Below, piece by piece: positions 28,026 to 36,986 of a stretch of 64,000 nt of DNA; within the stretch, counting starts at the first letter, position 1; every line of letters starts with the position of its first letter. The position numbers and the translations under genes were made by a program. A model generated the notes under the pieces. That model had not been told where the DNA came from. It ran no database searches and saw nothing but the letters and a program-made list of their open reading frames with translations. The DNA lies in the NCBI GenBank assembly GCA_016124235.1, contig WGOC01000029.1, forward strand, positions 1 through 64,000, given 5' to 3'. Source of the DNA: a bacterium. GTDB lineage: Bacteria; Verrucomicrobiota; Verrucomicrobiia; Limisphaerales; RI-55.

Positions 28026-28613
28026 ATGAAATATCTCACCCTCATTCCACTCGTGTTGGTCGCCTCGTGCGCCTCGCGTCCGCAGGTTGTTGTTCGTACC
28101 TTGCCGGCGCCGGCTGTCGAACCCATTGAAGGCGTCCGTTACGGCGAAGTTGTCCGCGCCTACCACCTCGGCCGCCACGTTGATTCCAATCAACCGGAGA
28201 CGATGCACGAAGAGCATCCGGTCTACCGGGTCGAGTCATCAGCGCGATGGAATTTGCACCCTGGCCCGACCGATTCCGCCGCGTTACTGAACCCACCACC
28301 CGATGCCGCGTACGCGCCGCCACCCACCAATGACGTGATCGTTGCCGAGATGAATAGACAGAGGGAAGCAACTGCCAGCGTGATGGCGGAAGCGGAAAAA
28401 CTCGCCCGCGCCTACACCGAATTGCAGGCATTGCTCGCCGAGATGAAAAACGTGGCGCGCAACAACACCATGCTGAACGCCCGGCTCGCCACCAACGAAC
28501 TGCGCGTCCTCCAGTTCGGCCGGGAACTTCAAAAACTTTCCACCCCGCCACCGACGGCAACGAACGACACGCCGCCGGTCACCGGGGAGACTCCCGACAT
28601 CCCGGTACCCTGA
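28026..28613 (+). CDS. lipoprotein of T4SS locus
   Basis: MKYLTLIPLVLVASCASRP lipobox. Confidence 0.65.
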   Translation: MKYLTLIPLVLVASCASRPQVVVRTLPAPAVEPIEGVRYGEVVRAYHLGRHVDSNQPETMHEEHPVYRVESSARWNLHPGPTDSAALLNPPPDAAYAPPPTNDVIVAEMNRQREATASVMAEAEKLARAYTELQALLAEMKNVARNNTMLNARLATNELRVLQFGRELQKLSTPPPTATNDTPPVTGETPDIPVP

Positions 28614-28687
28614 AGACACTTTACTCGCTCGGAGCCGGCGAATACGGCCACTGGCGAGAATTCCAACAACAAAACAAACCCATCATT

Positions 28688-29095
28688 ATGATTAAAACCA
28701 AGCCCACAGCGCCAGCCGGCGCCGGCGGCAATGCCGCCCCCACAGATCCGCCCACCTTCCGGATCAATCCGGAGGTGGATGCGAAGATCGATGCCCACAT
28801 CAAGGAGAACCCCAAGTATTGGGCCTACATCCAGGCGATGCCCCGTGAGCGACTCGAACGCAGTGTCGTCCTCAACGAAGTCCGGGAACTCGACCGCCAG
28901 CAACGCGTCCGCGTCGGCGTGTTGAAGCAGATCAATCGCAACCCCGAACTGAAGCGTGCCTATGATCTGCTGGTAAAAGACCTGCCCGATGAACAAAAGG
29001 AAGTGGTCATCGCGCAGATCGGACGGACCGCCCGCCGCGCCGTTGCCCGCGCCCAGGGCCAGGAGCAAACCCGGCAACAGGGAGTCAGCGTGTGA
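28688..29095 (+). CDS. small hypothetical ICE protein
   Basis: 135 aa with intact ORF and T4SS-region codon style. Confidence 0.55.
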   Translation: MIKTKPTAPAGAGGNAAPTDPPTFRINPEVDAKIDAHIKENPKYWAYIQAMPRERLERSVVLNEVRELDRQQRVRVGVLKQINRNPELKRAYDLLVKDLPDEQKEVVIAQIGRTARRAVARAQGQEQTRQQGVSV

Positions 29096-29212
29096 GATCG
29101 TTGTCACGCCCCGGTCCCGCACTTTGATGGCAGAGTGCGGACCGGGGCAGAATCACCAACCGGATTCGGGAAACCAGGTTGATCGCACTTGAGGTTTTCA
29201 CCGCCAGCACAC

Positions 29213-29482
29213 ATGATCGAAGCAGTTGGAAAAATGAACACGACCGAGCCAGCCCACTATGTTTTGCTGGTGACCCGGTTTCTCGATCGGCTGATCGAGG
29301 AGCAGGGCCACTATCTGTTCATGGGTTTCGCGTTCTGCTGCTTTGTGGTCATTGCCTGGATCTTCATGCGACCACGACGGCGTCGCTCACACCGCGTGAG
29401 CCATTCTACAGTGGTCGTTCTTCCCCTGGTACGCCCGCCCGAGCGCGAACCGGAATGGGACTGGACGCGGGGCGAACTGTAG
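29213..29482 (+). CDS. small single-TM hypothetical protein
   Basis: HYLFMGFAFCCFVVIAWIFM TM segment. Confidence 0.5.
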   Translation: MIEAVGKMNTTEPAHYVLLVTRFLDRLIEEQGHYLFMGFAFCCFVVIAWIFMRPRRRRSHRVSHSTVVVLPLVRPPEREPEWDWTRGEL

Positions 29483-29717
29483 GTTCGCGACAGACGCATA
29501 ATCACTTCCCGCCAGCAACCTTGCTGCCCGGCGCTCATCCGGACGGCATGTCCCTGAGTTTCATATCGTTGCTGGACGGAAAAAAGCCCTCGCGCCGATC
29601 GGAAAAATGACCCCCGGTGACAGCCGTTGGCAGACCCTTTGTGCGATGATCGCTCCAGTTGGAAAATGAGCATCAGAAGACAGGAGATTGATTCCGAACA
29701 TTTAACCGCCATGAACC

Positions 29718-29930
29718 ATGTCCAAACCATTCGTCCGGGTCCGACTGGAGCCCTCGCTCGAAATCCAGGTGATCACCTTGAGTCCCGTCCAGCGGCGCGC
29801 CCTGGCCCGCGTTTACGAGCGCTGGGCGCGCCAGCTCCGCGTGAGCGCGAAGATTCTCGAACGGGACCAGTTGCCGCGGCCAAAGCCGCAGTTGCGCCCG
29901 CTCGTGCCACGGCGGCTACGGTTGAACTGA
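29718..29930 (+). CDS. small hypothetical protein
   Basis: 70 aa; overlaps antisense with the C-terminus of the XRE ORF. Confidence 0.4.
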   Translation: MSKPFVRVRLEPSLEIQVITLSPVQRRALARVYERWARQLRVSAKILERDQLPRPKPQLRPLVPRRLRLN

Positions 29931-30369
29931 CGCCCGCAAGGGTTTCCGATCGGGCTCCGGTTGCAACCCGTGTTCCAACACGTCCACGATCCGGCCCCAG
30001 CGCCAGATGTTCCTCCAGTGCATGCAGGGTCGCCTGCGACTCGGCCAGCAGTCGGCCGGCATCATTCAGTTTCGACCTCAGCCGTTCGACCGTCGCCGCC
30101 AGGCTGTCGAGTCGTTTCGCTTCAGTGGACCGGCTGATTGACGAAAGATCATCGTTCACCGGTCCATGCACCAGATCGTCCATCGTCATCCGGAAGAACC
30201 GGGCGATCCGCACCAGCTCATCCACCCGGGGCAACCGTCCCTTGAGGTAATTACCGATGGCCACATGGCTCAAATTCACTCCCCGGCCCAGCTCGGCCGC
30301 CGTCAGGCGCCGGTCCGCCAGCAACCCCTGGAGGCGCGAGGCAAATTCGATTCCCGCATTTTTTTTCAT
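29773..30369 (-). CDS. XRE-family transcriptional regulator with Ala/Arg-rich C-terminus
   Basis: RRLTAAELGRGVNLSHVAIGNYLKGRLPRVDELVRIARFFRMTMDDLVHG HTH_3; start set by the operator-like palindrome just upstream. Confidence 0.75.
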   Translation of the reverse strand: MKKNAGIEFASRLQGLLADRRLTAAELGRGVNLSHVAIGNYLKGRLPRVDELVRIARFFRMTMDDLVHGPVNDDLSSISRSTEAKRLDSLAATVERLRSKLNDAGRLLAESQATLHALEEHLALGPDRGRVGTRVATGARSETLAGVSSTVAAVARAGATAALAAATGPVRESSRSRGAGAPSARKRGPGRAAGRDSR

Positions 30370-30383
30370 CCCGTGTGTAACAA

Positions 30384-30397
30384 TAGTTACGTAACTA
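30384..30397. promoter_or_regulatory. 14-bp perfect palindrome, candidate autoregulatory operator
   Basis: TAGTTACGTAACTA; overlapping IR GTAAC-AATA-GTTAC. Confidence 0.6.
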
Positions 30398-30531
30398 ACG
30401 ATAATAAGCCGCTCCATGTCAAACCAATCTCCCTGGCACTGCCGTCTTTCGATCCGCTTCCGTGCGGTTGATCTGAAGTAGCCGGCGCGATCATCGACCA
30501 AAGGATCCATCCGCAATCACCACCACCCGTT

Positions 30532-30756
30532 ATGCGCCGCGACGCCAATCTCATCGGGCGGAACACCGCCCGGCTTCGCAACCAGCGAAATCTGACGCAA
30601 TCGATGCTGGTTGCGCGGCTGCAGTTGCTCGGGTGCGACATCACGCGCGACGTTCTCTGCAACATCGAATTGCAACGCTACGCGGCGACGGACCAGCACG
30701 CCTACTATCTCGCGAAGGCGTTGAAGGTGGAAATCCGGGAACTCTTTCCCTCGTGA
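30532..30756 (+). CDS. small XRE-type HTH protein
   Basis: LIGRNTARLRNQRNLTQSMLVARLQLLGCDITRDVLCNIE. Confidence 0.75.
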   Translation: MRRDANLIGRNTARLRNQRNLTQSMLVARLQLLGCDITRDVLCNIELQRYAATDQHAYYLAKALKVEIRELFPS

Positions 30757-30790
30757 GCCGGCACATCGGAAACAATAACGCTGGAACATC

Positions 30791-33700
30791 ATGGCCATCC
30801 GCCGCCAATCTCCGCAATCCGACCAGCAGCAGCTTGACCTTTTCTCAACACCGAGGCTGAACCATGACACCGCTGACTCAATATGGACGGATGGCCGAGA
30901 AACACTGGCGCGAGTTCCTTCCCCGGATGGTGCGCGACCTGGAGCAGAAGGGGATTCTCCATCAAATGCTGCTCGAAGCGGAAGAGAAGACGAAGGACGA
31001 AATGGCCACACTGCGCACTCAATTGATCCGGCAGGGATCAACGGCACAACAGGCCCACGACCAGGCGTGGGAAATGGTTCGCGAGAAATACATCCTCCTC
31101 CCTCCCGAGTCCTTGACCTTGCGGTCGGCCACACGGCCTTCGGCCGGGGGCGACTGACTGCCGAGGTACCGCAGAGCAATCCAAACGCGTATCGCATCAC
31201 GGAGGACGACCGGCTGGGGGAAGGCGGACCCAAACAAAAATTCCGGCAGAACCTCAAGGCGGTCGAAATCCTGCGGACGTTGGACGCGGAGGAACGACCG
31301 GCCACGCCCGCGGAAAAGGCAGCCCTGGTCAAATACGTCGGCTGGGGCGCGATGCCCCAGGTCTTCGATGACGACAACCGGGACTGGACCGGCGAACGTG
31401 AAGCACTCCGAAACAATCTGAGTGACGAGGAGTTCGAGTCCGCCCGGGCGACGACACTCAACGCTCACTACACGTCACCAGTGGTCGTTGGCGCGATGTA
31501 TCGGGCGCTCGAACGATCTGGGTTTCCGGGCGGCCGCATCCTTGAACCGGCCTGCGGCATCGGTCATTTCATCGGCATGATGCCCGAAACGATACTCCGT
31601 CGTTCGACCATCACCGGCGTTGAAATCGATCCGCTCACCGCACGGATCGCCAAAGCCCTCTATCCCGACGCGGATATCCGCCAGCAACCCTTCGAACAAA
31701 CGAAGCTGGCCGACGGGTTTTATGACCTTGCCATCTCCAACGTCCCGTTCGGTGACTACCCGGTTCACGATCCGCGCTGGAACCGGTTCAAGCTGCCCAT
31801 TCACGATTATTTCTTCGCCGCCACGCTGGAGAAGGTGCGGCCCGACGGTCTGGTGCTGTTCATCACCTCGCGCGGCACGATGGACAAGTTCGATTCGACC
31901 CTGCGGGAACTGCTCACTCAGCGGGCGGAATTCCTGGGCGCCCTCCGGCTGCCGAATGATTCCTTCAAAAAGAACGCGGGAACCGAGGTGACGACTGACA
32001 TTGTGATGTTGCGCAAACTGCGTCCGGGTGAACCTCCCACCGGCCCGGCCTGGAAGTCCCTGGCGGATCACATCAACGATCTCGGCGAAGCCTTCACGAT
32101 CAACGAATACTTCGCTAGGCGGCCGGAGATGATGCTGGGAAACATGCGTTACACGGGGCGGATGTATCACGTCCACGAACCGACGCTGGAACCAGACGGG
32201 CGTCATTTGAGCGAAGCCCTGGATCGGGTCATTGAGCGGCTTCCGCAAAATATTTACGAGGCGCGCACGCAACAGATCGCCGAGCCCGCCCTCGATCAAA
32301 CGCTTCCTGCTCCGGACGTTGTCAAACCCAACGCCTACTGCCTGCACGACGGCATGGTCTGCATCCGGGAAGAAGACACCCTGCGTCCGCTCAACGATCT
32401 CCCCATCCAGACCCGGTCCCGAATCCGGGGGATGGTCCAGTTGCGGGACGCCGTCCGGGACTGTCTGCGCTTACAGATGGACGGCAGTGCGGAGGATCAG
32501 GTGGTTGAGGCGCGCTTTCAACTCAACCTGGCCTACGACCGGTTCGTTTCGCGCTTCGGCCCCGTCAATCTTCGCACCAACCAACGGGCCTTTGATGGCG
32601 ATCCGGATTTGCCGCTGCTCCTTTCGCTGGAACATTTCAACGACGAAACAAAGGCAGCGCAGAAGGCCGCCATCTTCACCGAGCGGACGATCCATCCGCG
32701 TCAGCCGGTCGATTCAGCCGGCACACCGAAGGAAGCGCTCGTCGCCTCCCTCAACGAACGGGGCCGGGTCGACCTTGAGCGCATGGCCCATCTGTTGGCC
32801 CGCCCGGTTGACGACTTTCTGCCGGAGTTGAAAGGGATCGTTTTTCTCAATCCCCAATCAAACTGGTGGGAGACGGACGACCAGTATCTCTCCGGCAACG
32901 TGCGAGAAAAGTTGGCCGCTGCGGAAGCCGCGGCGGTTGCGGACCCGCGCTTCGCCGAAAACGTCGAGGCGTTGAAATCGGTGCAGCCCCCGGATCTGTC
33001 AGCGACGGAGATTGACGTGCGACTGGGTTCAGCGTGGTTGCCGCCGGAGGACGTCAGCGATTTTGCCAACAGTCTGTTGAACATTCCTTCAGGAGTCGGG
33101 GTGAGCCATATTCCCGCGCTGGGCACCTGGCACGTCAACGGCAATTGGGAGGCCAGGGGCGCAACGGCCAACACCACCGATTGGGGAACGGACCGCTACA
33201 CCGCCCTCGAACTCATCGAGGCTTCCCTCAATCTCAAAACGCCCACGGTCTACGACACGGTGGACGACAAACCCGTGGTCAACGCGCAGTCCACCGAAGC
33301 CGCCCGCGAAAAGCAGGAACGCATCAAAGAACGGTTCAAGGAATGGGTTTGGTCGGATGACTCACGCCGTGAACGCCTCTGCCGGCTTTACAACGACACT
33401 TTCAATCACACCCGTCTGCGCACGTTCAACGGTGATCATCTGACGTTGCCGGGAGCCAGCGGGACGATTCAGTTGCACGGACATCAGAAGGCCGGTGTGT
33501 GGCGCATCCTGCAAACGCCGAACACCTTATTGGCTCACGTCGTCGGCGCCGGGAAAACATTCACCATGGTCGCTGCCGCGATGGAGTTGAAACGGCTGGG
33601 ACTCGCCCGGAAACCGTTGTTCGCCGTGCCCAATCACATGCTCGGTCAGTTCTCAACCGAGTTGCTCACGCTCTATCCGAACGCGAACATCCTGGTCGCC

Positions 33701-35977
33701 GGCAAGGCGGACTTTGAGTCGCGGAATCGGAAGAAGCTCTTCAGCCGGATTGCCACCGGCAACTGGGATGCCGTGATCGTGACGCACTCGGGCTTCGAAC
33801 GGATCCCGCTGGCCCATGAGACGAAGAAGCGGTTCTTTGATGAGCAGCTTCATGAGTTGGAAGTGATCCGTCGCGAACAGGCCGACGGGTCCAACAGCCG
33901 CGTGGTCAAGGAACTGGAGCGGGCCAGGAAGCGGCTGGAAACCAGGCTTCACGGACTGGCGGCCGATCAAAAAAAAGACAACACACTCACCTTTGAAGAG
34001 CTGGGTGTCGATCGACTGTTCGTCGACGAGGCGCACTACTTCAAAAACCTGTTTTATGTCACGAAGATGACCCGCATTGCCGGCTTGCCGCAAACGGCCA
34101 GCGAACGCGCCTTCGACATGTATCTGAAAGTGCGTCACATCCAGTCGCTCAACGGCGGTGGCGGTGTGGTCTTTGCAACGGGAACTCCCATCGCCAACAG
34201 CATGGCCGAGATGTTCACCATGCAACGCTACCTTCAACCCGATGATTTGAAGAACCATCATCTGAATCATTTCGATTCGTGGGCAGCGACGTTTGGCGAG
34301 CCGGTGACGGCAATGGAGCTGTCTCCGGACGGCGCTGGGTATCGCCTGAATACCCGGTTCGCCCGGTTCATCAATGTCCCGGAGTTGATGCAGATGTTCC
34401 GCCAGTCCGCCGAAGTGCAGACCGCCGCCATGCTGCATCTGCCACGCCCGAATCTCGAAGGCGAGAAGCCCACGATCAGGAACGCACCGGCAACGGAAGA
34501 CCTGAAAGAATTTGTCGAACATCTGGTGGCAAGGGCCGACCGCATCCGCATGCGGCAGGTTCATCCCCACGAAGACAACATGCTGAAGATCACTTCAGAA
34601 GGCCGGAAGGCGGCACTCGATCTCAGGCTGATCCAGCCCTCGGCCCCGGATGATCCCCGGGGAAAGGTCAATCAAGCGATCGAAAACATCTTCCGCATCT
34701 GGCAGGAAACGAACGTTGATCGCTCCACACAACTGGTCTTTTGCGATCTCTCAACACCCCGGGACAAGGGGTTCTCAGTTTATCGCGACGCGGCGGAAAA
34801 GTTGGAGCGCTTGGGCGTGCCGGATACGGAGATTGCCTTCATCCAGGATCATGATTCGGACGCGGCGAAACTGGCATTGTTCCGGGACGTGCGATCGGGC
34901 AAGGTGCGCGTTCTTTTCGGCAGCACGCAGAAGATGGGCTCGGGAACGAACGTGCAGGAGCGATTGATTGCCTTGCATCACCTGGACGCCCCGTGGCGAC
35001 CGGCAGACGTGGAGCAGCGCGAAGGGCGAATCCAGCGGCAGGGAAACAAGAACCAAGTCGTTTCCATCTATCGTTATGTGACCGAAGGTTCGTTTGACGC
35101 CTATATGTGGCAAACGCTGGAGACGAAGGCGAAATTCATCGCCCAGGTCATGAGCGGCGACATGACGATACGGCGGCTGGAAGATTTGGAATCAGCGGCG
35201 CTGACCTATGCTGAAGTGAAGGCCATCGCATCCGGCAATCCGCTCGTCATTGAGAAGGCCCAGGTGGACGCCGAGTTGATGCGGCTTACCCGATTGCGTT
35301 CCGCCCATGCCGAGGAACAATTTCGCATCCGGACCAGTCTCCGGCACGCGCACGAAGACGGCGCAATGTTCACGGCACGCCAGGTAAACATCCGCCAGGA
35401 CATCTCGATCCGACAGGATACGTCCGGGGACAAGTTTGCCATCGAATTGGACGGACAGACGCTCAACAACCGCGGGGTAGCCGGGGAGTTAATTCTGCGT
35501 CGGGCCGGGAAGGTGAAGGACCGATTCGGCGATGATGTTCGCATCGGTCGCTTCGCGGGTTTCGATTTGTTCCTGCGCGTCACATTCAACAATGATGTCG
35601 AGATCATCGTGCGCGGGAAGAACAGCTACGCGGCCCGCGTCACGGACACAGCATTGGGTACGATTCGTTCACTCGAAGCCACGGTCCAGGGTTTTGAGGA
35701 ACGCGCTGTGAGGCTGGAAGCCGACGTCGCCGACGCCCTGAAGCGCACCAAGGAACTTGAAACCAAGGTGGGCGCTCCGTTCGAGAAGGAGGAACGGTAT
35801 CAGGAGCTGACCCGTCGGCAGAGCCAAATCGAGGAAGCGCTCGACCTCACCAGGAACCAGGCGCCCAGCCAGATCGAGGCGGAGCCTGGTGAATCAGTCG
35901 ATCGAAAGAACTCCGAACGCCATTCTCAGCGCAACTACCAACCCCATCGTGGCCGCCGCACGGCCATCCACTCCTGA
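30791..35977 (+). CDS. giant N6-adenine methylase/SNF2-like helicase fusion of conjugative elements
   Basis: VKYVGWGAMPQVF; ILEPACGIGHFIG and SNVPFGDY MTase motifs; AHVVGAGKTFTMVAAAMELKRLG; DEAHYFKNL; helicase C-terminal FGSTQKMGSGTNVQERLIALHHLDAPWRPADVEQREGRIQRQGN. Confidence 0.9.
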   Translation: MAIRRQSPQSDQQQLDLFSTPRLNHDTADSIWTDGRETLARVPSPDGARPGAEGDSPSNAARSGREDEGRNGHTAHSIDPAGINGTTGPRPGVGNGSREIHPPPSRVLDLAVGHTAFGRGRLTAEVPQSNPNAYRITEDDRLGEGGPKQKFRQNLKAVEILRTLDAEERPATPAEKAALVKYVGWGAMPQVFDDDNRDWTGEREALRNNLSDEEFESARATTLNAHYTSPVVVGAMYRALERSGFPGGRILEPACGIGHFIGMMPETILRRSTITGVEIDPLTARIAKALYPDADIRQQPFEQTKLADGFYDLAISNVPFGDYPVHDPRWNRFKLPIHDYFFAATLEKVRPDGLVLFITSRGTMDKFDSTLRELLTQRAEFLGALRLPNDSFKKNAGTEVTTDIVMLRKLRPGEPPTGPAWKSLADHINDLGEAFTINEYFARRPEMMLGNMRYTGRMYHVHEPTLEPDGRHLSEALDRVIERLPQNIYEARTQQIAEPALDQTLPAPDVVKPNAYCLHDGMVCIREEDTLRPLNDLPIQTRSRIRGMVQLRDAVRDCLRLQMDGSAEDQVVEARFQLNLAYDRFVSRFGPVNLRTNQRAFDGDPDLPLLLSLEHFNDETKAAQKAAIFTERTIHPRQPVDSAGTPKEALVASLNERGRVDLERMAHLLARPVDDFLPELKGIVFLNPQSNWWETDDQYLSGNVREKLAAAEAAAVADPRFAENVEALKSVQPPDLSATEIDVRLGSAWLPPEDVSDFANSLLNIPSGVGVSHIPALGTWHVNGNWEARGATANTTDWGTDRYTALELIEASLNLKTPTVYDTVDDKPVVNAQSTEAAREKQERIKERFKEWVWSDDSRRERLCRLYNDTFNHTRLRTFNGDHLTLPGASGTIQLHGHQKAGVWRILQTPNTLLAHVVGAGKTFTMVAAAMELKRLGLARKPLFAVPNHMLGQFSTELLTLYPNANILVAGKADFESRNRKKLFSRIATGNWDAVIVTHSGFERIPLAHETKKRFFDEQLHELEVIRREQADGSNSRVVKELERARKRLETRLHGLAADQKKDNTLTFEELGVDRLFVDEAHYFKNLFYVTKMTRIAGLPQTASERAFDMYLKVRHIQSLNGGGGVVFATGTPIANSMAEMFTMQRYLQPDDLKNHHLNHFDSWAATFGEPVTAMELSPDGAGYRLNTRFARFINVPELMQMFRQSAEVQTAAMLHLPRPNLEGEKPTIRNAPATEDLKEFVEHLVARADRIRMRQVHPHEDNMLKITSEGRKAALDLRLIQPSAPDDPRGKVNQAIENIFRIWQETNVDRSTQLVFCDLSTPRDKGFSVYRDAAEKLERLGVPDTEIAFIQDHDSDAAKLALFRDVRSGKVRVLFGSTQKMGSGTNVQERLIALHHLDAPWRPADVEQREGRIQRQGNKNQVVSIYRYVTEGSFDAYMWQTLETKAKFIAQVMSGDMTIRRLEDLESAALTYAEVKAIASGNPLVIEKAQVDAELMRLTRLRSAHAEEQFRIRTSLRHAHEDGAMFTARQVNIRQDISIRQDTSGDKFAIELDGQTLNNRGVAGELILRRAGKVKDRFGDDVRIGRFAGFDLFLRVTFNNDVEIIVRGKNSYAARVTDTALGTIRSLEATVQGFEERAVRLEADVADALKRTKELETKVGAPFEKEERYQELTRRQSQIEEALDLTRNQAPSQIEAEPGESVDRKNSERHSQRNYQPHRGRRTAIHS
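30864..31157 (+). CDS. hypothetical ICE protein nested out of frame in the methylase/helicase ORF
   Basis: MTPLTQYGRMAEKHWREFLPRMVRDLEQKG..AWEMVREKYILLP looks like a genuine globular family. Confidence 0.6.
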   Translation: MTPLTQYGRMAEKHWREFLPRMVRDLEQKGILHQMLLEAEEKTKDEMATLRTQLIRQGSTAQQAHDQAWEMVREKYILLPPESLTLRSATRPSAGGD

Positions 35978-35991
35978 CCAGCACACAGGGC

Positions 35992-36216
35992 ATGAAAGAA
36001 GTATTTATGGAAACAACTCTCGAACCCGAACCGCCGTTCAAGAGCAAGTCGGAACGACTCGCCTACTCGGTGCAGGAAGCCGCCGATCTTTTGGGCGTAA
36101 ACTATTTCAGCATCTACCGCCTGATCCAGCGGGGACAGCTCAAGGTTTGCCGGGTGCTCCGAGGCAAACTGCTCATCCCGCGCGACGAACTACTGAAGCT
36201 GCTGAAGTCGCAATGA
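35992..36216 (+). CDS. excisionase/AlpA-like HTH_17 protein
   Basis: LAYSVQEAADLLGVNYFSIYRLIQRGQLKVCRVLRGKLLIPRDELLKLL. Confidence 0.8.
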   Translation: MKEVFMETTLEPEPPFKSKSERLAYSVQEAADLLGVNYFSIYRLIQRGQLKVCRVLRGKLLIPRDELLKLLKSQ

Positions 36217-36283
36217 CGATGAGACGAGCGCAACGAACGACCCCGCATTGGAGCCCTTCCAAGAGGGCGAGTGATGCCAGAAG

Positions 36284-36422
36284 TACTATACCGCCGTTCT
36301 ATACTATATGCCGTTTTTCGAGCCAAAAGCAGCCAAAGAGAACCAACGCCAAAAGTGCATGAAACTCCTGAAAACATTGAGCGAATCAACGATTGCCAAC
36401 GAGAATCAAAAATGGCCAAAAA
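36284..36422. repeat. cluster of short direct repeats next to the island end
   Basis: TACTATACCGCCGTT / TACTATATGCCGTTT (36284, 36302) and four GCCAAA(A) motifs at about 36322, 36332, 36348, 36415. Confidence 0.45.
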
Positions 36423-36433
36423 CCCTGGTTTAC

Positions 36434-36476
36434 AATTTCGAGTCAGGTGCCTTTAACCACTCAGCCACCCTTCCCG
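36434..36476 (-). tRNA. 5' half of a tRNA-Ser(CGA) gene (partial)
   Basis: minus strand GGAAGGGTGGCTGAGTGGTTAAAGGCACCTGACTCGAAATTG: acceptor 5' strand, TG, D-arm, anticodon stem 5' strand and loop CTCGAAA; no matching 3' half. Confidence 0.75.
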
Positions 36477-36602
36477 CCGGGCCGCTCTTGATAGTCCAAG
36501 CTTACCCCGGCGGCAACGGTTTTCGATCGCGTTCTGGTCCTTTGTGAATTATCGATTCGGACATTGAAATCCGTCGGCTCCTGCCCATATCCTCCCGGCA
36601 TC

Positions 36603-36971
36603 ATGATCACCAAGCACCTAATCAAATTCTTTTCTGTAATTCTCCTTGGCGCAACTGTTGTGGCTTTCTCGGGCTGCAGCGGCGGCAACAAATCGAGCGG
36701 TTCCGTCGATCAGGCAAAAGTCGCTGAACTGAAGGCCAAGATCGACAAGGGCGACGGGGATGCTGCATTCCAACTCGGGGAGCTGTACGCCGCACACTCA
36801 GATGATAAGGAATCTGCCATCAACGCTGCATTATATTTCACGGTTGCGGGTGGTTTGGGCAATGGCAATGCAAAGGCCGGCCTGGATGCCATTAGCGCCG
36901 CGCTGACGCCCGAAGATAAGATGGAACTGGACCGTCGCGTTTCCGCTTACAAGATGCCGACGACCAAGTGA
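36603..36971 (+). CDS. lipoprotein with Sel1-like repeat
   Basis: VAFSGCSGG lipobox; DGDAAFQLGELYAAHSDDKESAINAALYFTVAGGLGNGNAKAGLDA. Confidence 0.6.
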   Translation: MITKHLIKFFSVILLGATVVAFSGCSGGNKSSGSVDQAKVAELKAKIDKGDGDAAFQLGELYAAHSDDKESAINAALYFTVAGGLGNGNAKAGLDAISAALTPEDKMELDRRVSAYKMPTTK

Positions 36972-36986
36972 CTTCTTTCAGCTAAA

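Noticed and set aside
31475-34570. Antisense ORFs of 290 and 305 aa opposite the methylase/helicase
   Set aside because: Same shadow-frame effect; the sense strand encodes conserved MTase and helicase motifs.
36251-36260. GCCCTTCC as the missing 3' acceptor strand of the tRNA-Ser
   Set aside because: It is on the plus strand in the wrong orientation and lacks T-arm sequence (GGTTCGAATCC) next to it.
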